From positions 1 to 64,000 of the forward strand of contig JAODUP010000350.1 in the NCBI GenBank assembly GCA_025642065.1: 64,000 bases of DNA. Reading direction: 5' to 3'. This document shows, piece by piece, positions 13,212 through 64,000 of the stretch (positions are counted from its first letter, which is position 1; every line of letters begins with the position of its first letter). This DNA is from Paralvinella palmiformis (Eukaryota; Annelida; Polychaeta; Terebellida; Alvinellidae). A program made the translations under genes and the position numbers. Below the pieces are notes generated by a model. It ran no database searches and was not told the DNA's origin. It saw only the letters and a program-made list of their open reading frames with translations.

Positions 13212-15150
13212 GGTTGAATTAGCCGCGAAATGTGTTGATCTTGATAAATCTAAGATCCTATTAAACAGGAGAATGTAAATAATTTTATCTACAGTTGACT
13301 GAGTGAATTATTTTTAGCTTTTAGTCAGCGTTTGTCTGCCGCACGATGATTCGTGACCCACATAGCTATCCTCAAGTCTCTATAGGAGACAGATATTTCT
13401 CTTACGTGTAACATTTATAAACAAAACGTTTCACTTGAAAATGTCGTAATAATAGGTTATGTATATATGTAAATAATTTTATTTTTTTCTTTAGACACCT
13501 CCACACTGGTGATATCTCTTAAAGATTTATATCCTATGTGTGCATCAATACAGGATTCATCGATCTCACAAACTACAAGTCATGACATATTATTTCCAAT
13601 AGAGTCTGATTACTGGGATGCTATCATCCAAACCAAACAGGAATTACCGTAATTCAAACTAATTATTACCATCATTTCCAGTTCAGACAAGTATCAGTTT
13701 CACAGTAGAGCAGTACACAGCTGAATGATACAGAAAAAAACATGGTCCCCCCCCAAGCTAAGAGCTGATATTTAAAGTGGGTGCTATTGGTGGAACTAAA
13801 AGATGAATGCCGCAGGGATTAAACTTTACAACAATAAGTTGAACAATCAATGAACATATTGGTTGATAAGGTGAACACAAACAATCAATGAACATATTGG
13901 TTGATAAGGTGAACACAAACAATCAATGAACATATTGGAAACAAACAATGTGAATTGCATAAGCTTTTATATATATATATAGCTCTATATTATATATATA
14001 TAACTAGCCATCTTTGTGCTTATTTAACTAATAAACTGCACAATACCTCTGTATGGATGGTTAGCCATTGTTTATTTTTTATTATTAATACATTTTTGCG
14101 TAAGGTTAATGGATCTGAAATGAACACTAAATATATTTTGAGTAGCCTCTTCTTATGCTGTTTAACTGCACAGAATAACATACACAAAAATAATCCCATT
14201 GCAGTTCATGTTTCTTCTGACATCAACACAAACTCTCCAACACGGAAGCTCTGTTTACTACTACTGATAATCTGCTCAGATAGTTGTACAGATCAACATG
14301 ATGAACGCCAACAGACTTTAACACCTGTTTGAGGCCATTATTTTGATAACTATATGCTCCACCGTTGACATTTCATGACTCAATTTATGTGTCACCTTTA
14401 CGTGAGGCAGTATACCTGGAAAAGGTGATAATTAAAAATTAATTACAATGATTTATATCTATGTAGATTAGTTTTTAGCTTGTATCCAGTATGCCATACA
14501 CCAAGGATTTTTTTTTGGCCTTTTCCTGGAAATGAGTTTGATATAGAACTTTATTAGTTGATAACACACACTCAGAGAGAGAAAGACTGCTGGCTTCACC
14601 GGATTTCAGTTCTGGTTTATTCAGCGGTTCCAGCAAACTTTGGCAATATTACAATCTATAAATAAGTGATGTTATATTAGTAATTGTGACTAGGTTATTA
14701 AACCGAGCTATGTATGTTGTTTAGGATCACATGTAGTTAAAAATGTTAATTTATTATAACCGTCTCTCCACTGTCCCTTAACTGTCATCAGGCTGGTAGA
14801 GTAATGCTGTACTTTGTGGTGGGGATAGAACACAGAAGTGTATGGATCTGTTGTTCAAAGGTTTATCCTTCTGAGCGTCAATTATAGCTCATAAATATTA
14901 GAGATGTTGCTGCTGCTGTTTAGAAACGTAAGGAGGCAGTAATTTGACTCAGCCTCATCCCGGTGAATAATTAGACGTTCAGTTATCATTTGACACAACA
15001 TCTGGGTCATTGCTATGCTGGTTTGTGTACTAAAACCGACTTTAGCTCATATTACGTGACACAGTCACTCACGAACTCACACAGGTTTATATTAATATGG
15101 ACTCTACTACAATTTGTTGCACTGTTGATGTGTGACACACGCATATTGAT
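13212..15150. other. Intergenic region upstream of the FGD gene
   Basis: Besides the 38-bp tandem repeat near 13843, no gene or mobile element was recognised. It may contain promoter-proximal regulatory sequence, but no specific site can be supported. Confidence 0.5.
13843..13938. repeat. 38-bp tandem repeat, about 2.5 copies
   Basis: Copies start at 13843, 13881 and 13919, each with 'acaatcaatgaacatattgg'. The third is cut after about 20 bases. Copies look identical, so the expansion is recent. Confidence 0.9.
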
Positions 15151-15159
15151 TGATTGTTG

Positions 15160-15167
15160 TATATAAG
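15160..15167 (+). promoter_or_regulatory. TATA-like box upstream of the FGD first exon
   Basis: A 'tatataag' motif lies about 155 bases before the proposed start codon at 15319, which would leave a 5' untranslated region of roughly 125 bases. No transcript supports it, and such motifs are common in AT-rich DNA. Confidence 0.3.
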
Positions 15168-15318
15168 GAAGCCGGAATATAATCGGCTTTATTAATTAAG
15201 TCAGAAATTAGACACAGTGGGTGAGGATGGTTGTGTTTGGATGTCTAGTATATCTAGTTAATGTTGGTGTACAGTATTAACACAGTGATGTTTATGGACT
15301 GTTTGGACATACACAGTA

Positions 15319-59132
<43,814 letters not shown>

Positions 59133-61947
59133 TGTATCAACATCACTGATTATAGTGCGAGGATCTTACTGGTCAGTTGGACACCGTAAAGTACACAGTG
59201 GAAGTACACAGTGTCTAGAGATTTGGTGTCTAACAGGAAGTTCAAACTGAAGTTTTGTTGTCTGATGAATAACGTTAAATGAAAGTACATTACATGTAGA
59301 AACCATTGCTGTTTTCTATCTTAAAACTGGCCTTTCAGAGCTTCATCTGTAGTAAGAATATACGTCTTGGACACATGATCTGCTACCGTTCAGCTGAAGA
59401 CTTTCTAATTATGGTTTTGATAGGTTATTAAAATTAATGGTTATTTTAATTATGACTGTAACTGAACCCTATCTCGTTAGAGTTGCACCAGTTAATGATT
59501 AGCAATATATTAAGTGTACATGCTGCCATTTATTAATATTATTAACTAGTTGTATTAACTAGTTGGGAGATATGACTGTTTACCCGAAGACAATGTTCTG
59601 GCTGGTGCTTTATCAGTCAGTTAATAATCACACCACATTGAATTATGATAACTGATGACTACAAAGTGAAAGTATGTTGTTCACCAGGAACATATCATTA
59701 GTCACCAAATAGCTGAGTACGAGATCAAACCATTGGACAAACAATAGTAAATTATTTTAATGTAGGCTAGAAAATGATTTAATAGTGATCTGAATTTGGC
59801 TGATGATGATGAGATGCTATTTAGGCGTGTAATTTGTATTTATTTAATCACTTATGCATCAAACTGTAAAAATCATGGTAAAACACTAGACAGTGTTCAT
59901 TAAGTTAAAAATTAAAATCCAAATATTTGTCTAAAATCTAGTACATCAATACAGCACGTGTACACGTACTCGGCATCAGGCCAGATATTTGTAATATGGG
60001 TGAATTTCAGGTGGAGCATTCCATAGTTTCCTTTACTGTTGATGAACTCTGTGTAGTAATTAGTTTCACCGTTCATGTGTTTGGTTGTAGTTTTAGCATG
60101 ATGGCATATGTAACAATTTTTCAGATTAGATTAGTAATTGTCTGGTGTGCTACAGTGTAAATGACAAGAATTGATGATCTCATTGAATGGTGCCATTCAT
60201 TTAAAACTTGGATTAGTGTCTTTATTCGATGTCCTGATTTTGTACTGGTTGATCTGTTCAACATAGATAAGTAGGAATTAGGTCAGGGCAGGTCTCTTGT
60301 TTTTTTTTTTTAAATAATTAATTTGATCTGTTTCTAGTTTGAGTTACACCTAACCCATAATCATCCCGACTGTCAGTGATCTGTATTCAGGAACGTAATG
60401 ATGTTGACAATTTTCTGACTGGATTATTCCCACAAAAGGTAACGTGGCACAATGTGGTTGATTAACAAAAAAACTAAATTTTCATTGTTATTAACTGGCT
60501 AATTATTTAATTAACTTATACATATGTTACACAGCACCATTTAGAATGGCTTGTGTATATATATATGCGTGTTCACACTTGTGCACATACACACCTATGT
60601 GTACATACATATGTTAGCCAGCGCACATATATAACTGTGGTGCAGTTGATTGTTAAAGATATTACCAGCTGATTTGAGACGATTTTAAGTTATCATTTTG
60701 TTACTCAGATGCAGTTTTATGTAAACAGATGTGCTGTATGACAGATAAAGTTTTAATAGAAATGATTACTACACACGTTATTGATGTAAAAGTGTGTTTG
60801 TGTGCGATGTTAATAATATGTTTAATTCACTGATGTTTATTAAAGCACTTCCTGCTGCTCAAACTGGCGCATTATGACTGGGAAGCTGTTGATGTGATGA
60901 CATATCAGTTTTAGTTGATTTTATTTTTTAAACAATGGGTAAGGTACATTTATCCTTTGCCTATCAAATATTAGTGTCTTCTGTTTGTGTGCTGTGCATC
61001 AAAAATATTAACATTACAGATGATATTATCCAAATATTTGTGCCTCTTTAATGACTGTTTTCAAAGTTTTACTTGTGTTTATGTGTGTGTATTCAGATTA
61101 TTCTTTATACAGTGAATATAATTACAGATGCACCTTGAAGAGATTGTCTTTCAAAATCCTTTTTTATGGGGGGGGGGGATAGCAGTGTGCCTTAATGCTG
61201 AGATGCACCATAATGAGACACAATAATATCAGCTAAGGATGGTCATAGTGTTCAGTAAGCATTGTGAAAAATTGTAAACTGTATGATAAATGTATATTTT
61301 ATTTGTTTGGTTTATTTCAGCCATTTATTGATGATGGTGGCATTATATTTCTAAAAATCAGAATGAAGCAGAACACACATCTTGTAAATGAGATGATTCA
61401 GTAGCAGTTCTCCGTTCGTGTTGAGCATTGCTCTAATATATGAAGAAACGTATCGTGGAGTCGAAATATTCCACTTTTGGAAAATATATCTGTATGGTAT
61501 AATGTAGAACCTGATCGAGCAATATCAAATGATATATTTGTGGGATGTCGAATCGCTTCATTGTCTTTTGTATTTTATGAGCAGATGGCAAATATCATTT
61601 AACTTCATAATCAGACTTCTTACTCGAAGGCAGGCTTTATGTAATAACTCGGATCATTCTCTTTTACTCAGGATTATGCAGAGTATTTATAATATTTATA
61701 TTTTGCTTATTTGTTGTACTCTGTGTGTGTATGTGTGTGCATTAATCAGTTGTACAACAGTAAATGTCATATTTGGATATGATATAAATATATTGTACGT
61801 TAAAATGGCTTATTTATATGAATTCATTCTCACCCCATAGCACCCTTTAGGTGAGAGAGGACAATGTAGTATAGATAGTTCTAATTAGGTTTGGTAGAAA
61901 AAGCACATGAAAGTCAAAGCTAACTATTCTAGGATTTGTGCTTCTCT
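59133..61947. other. 3' untranslated region and flank of the FGD gene
   Basis: No coding sequence is supported. ATTAAA signals occur at 59428, near 59911 and near 60834, any of which could serve polyadenylation; no canonical AATAAA was found. A plus-strand frame at 61529-61840 has no family signature and AT-rich composition, so it is not called. Confidence 0.5.
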
Positions 61948-61948
61948 C

Positions 61949-61954
<6 letters not shown>

Positions 61955-61998
<44 letters not shown>
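61955..61998. repeat. CT/TA microsatellite
   Basis: CT run of about 30 bases followed by TA. Confidence 0.95.
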
Positions 61999-62559
61999 GA
62001 TTATACATATGCACAACAAAGACACATTTATGCACAACAAACACACATTTCACCCAACAGGTGTCTTGGATACCTGAACATACCAAGTGATTATATTCCC
62101 TAACATGACTAACAACAATAAGACTAATTATAACAAAAATACAATAATTCTATTAAAAAAATACAATTACTAGCTAATAGTAATAATTTTCCTCTGTTAA
62201 TTACCATAATAACATGATCCAGGGTTGTAAAGGCCTTTGCACCAGAAGATAAAATTCACACCTCGTGACCTCCTATTTAGCACCTCTACACAGTGTCCTG
62301 GATCTTGGGATGTTTTCCTCAGTATCAGGAGCTTCTAAGCCAAGACTAAAATATCCGTCTAAACTGTAATATTTTTTTTTTAATTCAAACAATCTGAAAT
62401 TTGCAAATTTTCTGGATAATGATAGAAAGTGATTTCTGGCCATCTGTGTCAATTTTTATAGCTGCAATTAAGAACGAATGACGTGATCCGATTCCTAATA
62501 AGATATAACATTTAACACTTGAATGTCAAGCTGAGAATCGGGGCGTCTCCGTGTTCTAA
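61999..62559. other. Intergenic stretch, nothing recognised
   Basis: Non-coding, AT-rich. Two copies of 'atgcacaacaaa' lie near 62009 and 62031. Confidence 0.55.
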
Positions 62560-62876
62560 TTAATAATAATAATATTGATATTTATATAGCGCCCTATTCA
62601 GCTAGCTCTAAGGCGCTTTATAATATTATTTACAATATTATTATCCCTTACTCAGACCTGTTTCTACCCAGCACATATCTCCCAAGGGAGCATACGACGC
62701 ATGCTGCTATTATAGGCGCAAAGCGTTACTCAAACGCATAGTCAGCGCGTCCTGTCAGGTACTCATATTTTATGGATGAGTAAACCAGTCGCCACATGAC
62801 GGCATTGCAGCTCACGGAGTCTCAAACCCTCGACCGTTCGGCTACGAGTCCTATACTCTAACTGCGCTATCACGGA
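62560..62876 (-). mobile_element. tRNA-derived SINE, family 3
   Basis: Reverse complement begins 'ccgtgatagcgcagttagag' with B box 'ggtcgagggtttgag', and carries 'aaacaggtctgagtaaggg'. The body matches 29651-29945. The 3' side (62560-62575) is an AAT run. Confidence 0.85.
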
Positions 62877-63020
62877 AGCGCGTTGGGCCACATATCACTA
62901 CCAACTGAGTTCGAATCTCGGCATGGGCATTTCTGAACGGTGTTTCATCTTCGACTTCGCCTCATTACCTTTGGAGGTCGATCGGCCCATTTAGGTTACA
63001 TGTGTCCAGAAGTGCGCAAA
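62877..63020 (+). mobile_element. tRNA-derived SINE, family 1, head to head with a family 3 copy
   Basis: Starts 'gcgcgttgggccacatatc' and carries 'gagttcgaatctcggcatgg', 'catcttcgacttcgcctcat' and 'ggaggtcgatcggcccattt'. The first A-box part is missing, replaced by the adjoining inverted family 3 head. Confidence 0.8.
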
Positions 63021-63511
63021 CATGCACGGTATATAATGGAGTTTTCGGCGTCTAAACAATATCATAGATCAGCCAGCCTTCACTGATGATAAACAGCTTA
63101 ATTATAATTAAAGTAACCGTTATGGTATGGAAAGAAAACAATAACTGATAATCCCAACAAAATCTTCAGCTCCTCTCTTCAACAATCACTGAGGCACACA
63201 TTAACGCCATCGAAATTTCAATTATAATGTTACAAAACTTGAACAGTCCTTGTTTATCGCGATTTAAACAAATCCAGTATTTCTATAATCAAGTCTGCAA
63301 TCAGAGCTAAATTCCTAATTCAGTAATTGTTCCTTGACTTGTTGAAAGAGGGCGCAGATTTGAATAGTCAAAAGACCCATCAAGTGAGAGCATGCAGGCG
63401 ATTTTGGAGCTTACTTATAATCTAGCCAACCGTAAACACAATTACTGCACGCAGTTGTACTCCTATCGCTAAATTACAACAATACAGTACTAATTACAGT
63501 GATACGGCTCC

Positions 63512-63839
63512 GGGAACTTTCGCCAGCGGGCCCATTCGCCAGCGTTCTCCAATTCGCCACTCACAATTTTAATTGTTTCATAGCGCTTTTATTATTGAGT
63601 GATAGTATTGTGTATAAAACAACAGAAAGAATTTACTTGAGTCACAATGATAATAGATGATAAAATCTCCCGAAAACAGCGTGATTTGCCCATATATGTT
63701 ACACATATGATTATTTCTTACGCGTTATAAACGGTATTTGTTTTATTTACCCACTAAATATAAGGGGCGAATAGGCTCGACTGTGAGTGGTGAATGGGTA
63801 AATTTTAGGTGGCGAAAAGCCTCAGTGGCGAGTGTTCCC
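63512..63839. mobile_element. MITE-like inverted-repeat element, 328 bp
   Basis: The left end starts 'gggaactttcgccagcggg' and includes 'attcgccactcacaatttt'. The right end in reverse complement starts 'gggaacactcgccactgag' and includes 'attcaccactcacagtcg'. Both ends hold three 'ttcgcca'-type words in the same order. No coding capacity. Confidence 0.7.
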
Positions 63840-63863
63840 ATTCCCCAGTAATATCAAAGAGCT

Positions 63864-63896
63864 TAAATAGTCTTTGGTAATACCAAAGACTATTTA
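63864..63896. repeat. Perfect hairpin, 15-bp arms, 3-base loop
   Basis: Arm 'taaatagtctttggt' (63864-63878), loop 'aat', exact complement (63882-63896). Lies 25 bp after the MITE-like element. Confidence 0.95.
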
Positions 63897-64000
63897 TAAC
63901 AAGACGTGTTACTTCACGTTTTAACATGGGACGCCATTTTGAATTCATGGAGCGCCAGGGCCCTAGCGACCGGGGGTAGATTGTTACGGACAGCTCCCTT

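Noticed and set aside
61529..61840. 103-codon hydrophobic-looking frame in the FGD 3' flank
   Set aside because: AT-rich codons give Ile/Tyr/Leu/Cys by composition; no recognisable family and located in probable 3' UTR or flank.

Overview
The window looks like AT-rich, repeat-laden animal genomic DNA. The best guess is a mollusc or another lophotrochozoan: introns are long and full of microsatellites, several tRNA-derived SINE families recur, and hAT, Tc1/mariner-like and non-LTR remnants are common. The taxon is inferred from this style and was not tested.

Two protein-coding genes can be supported, both on the plus strand. The first (4232-5243, three exons) encodes a complete 191-aa ARF-like small GTPase. 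Its 5' flank (1-4226) holds three diverged copies of one local repeat unit, and the third copy ends just before the start codon. The second gene fills most of the window (15319-59132, 22 exons, first exon less certain). It encodes an FGD-family protein of about 1240 aa: a long, low-complexity, proline/serine-rich and basic N-terminus, an acidic exon, then DH (RhoGEF), PH, FYVE zinc finger and a second PH domain. All 21 splice junctions agree in phase and the total coding length is divisible by three. Proteins of this family activate Cdc42-type Rho GTPases at phosphoinositide membranes. The ARF-like protein would also act at membranes, but nothing in the sequence links the two genes.

Layout: 1-4226 local duplications, one SINE and microsatellites; 4232-5243 ARF-like gene; 5244-15318 intergenic, with a dead non-LTR retrotransposon (5863-7260), a 1.9-kb hAT relic with target-site duplications and a nested SINE (8178-10075), and a hAT-type MITE (12788-13203); 15319-59132 FGD gene, its introns carrying at least 20 recognisable mobile-element copies or fragments, four minisatellites, several perfect or near-perfect hairpins and one intron with repeated copies of its own 5' splice-site sequence; 59133-64000 3' flank with SINEs, a MITE-like inverted repeat and a small hairpin.

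I found no RNA gene, CRISPR array, operon or defence system. The most unusual features are the donor-site-like array in intron 21, the inverted repeats around exon 9 with a 17-bp minisatellite that apparently arose from one arm, a perfect 34-bp-arm hairpin in intron 7, and the repeated flank of the ARF-like gene.
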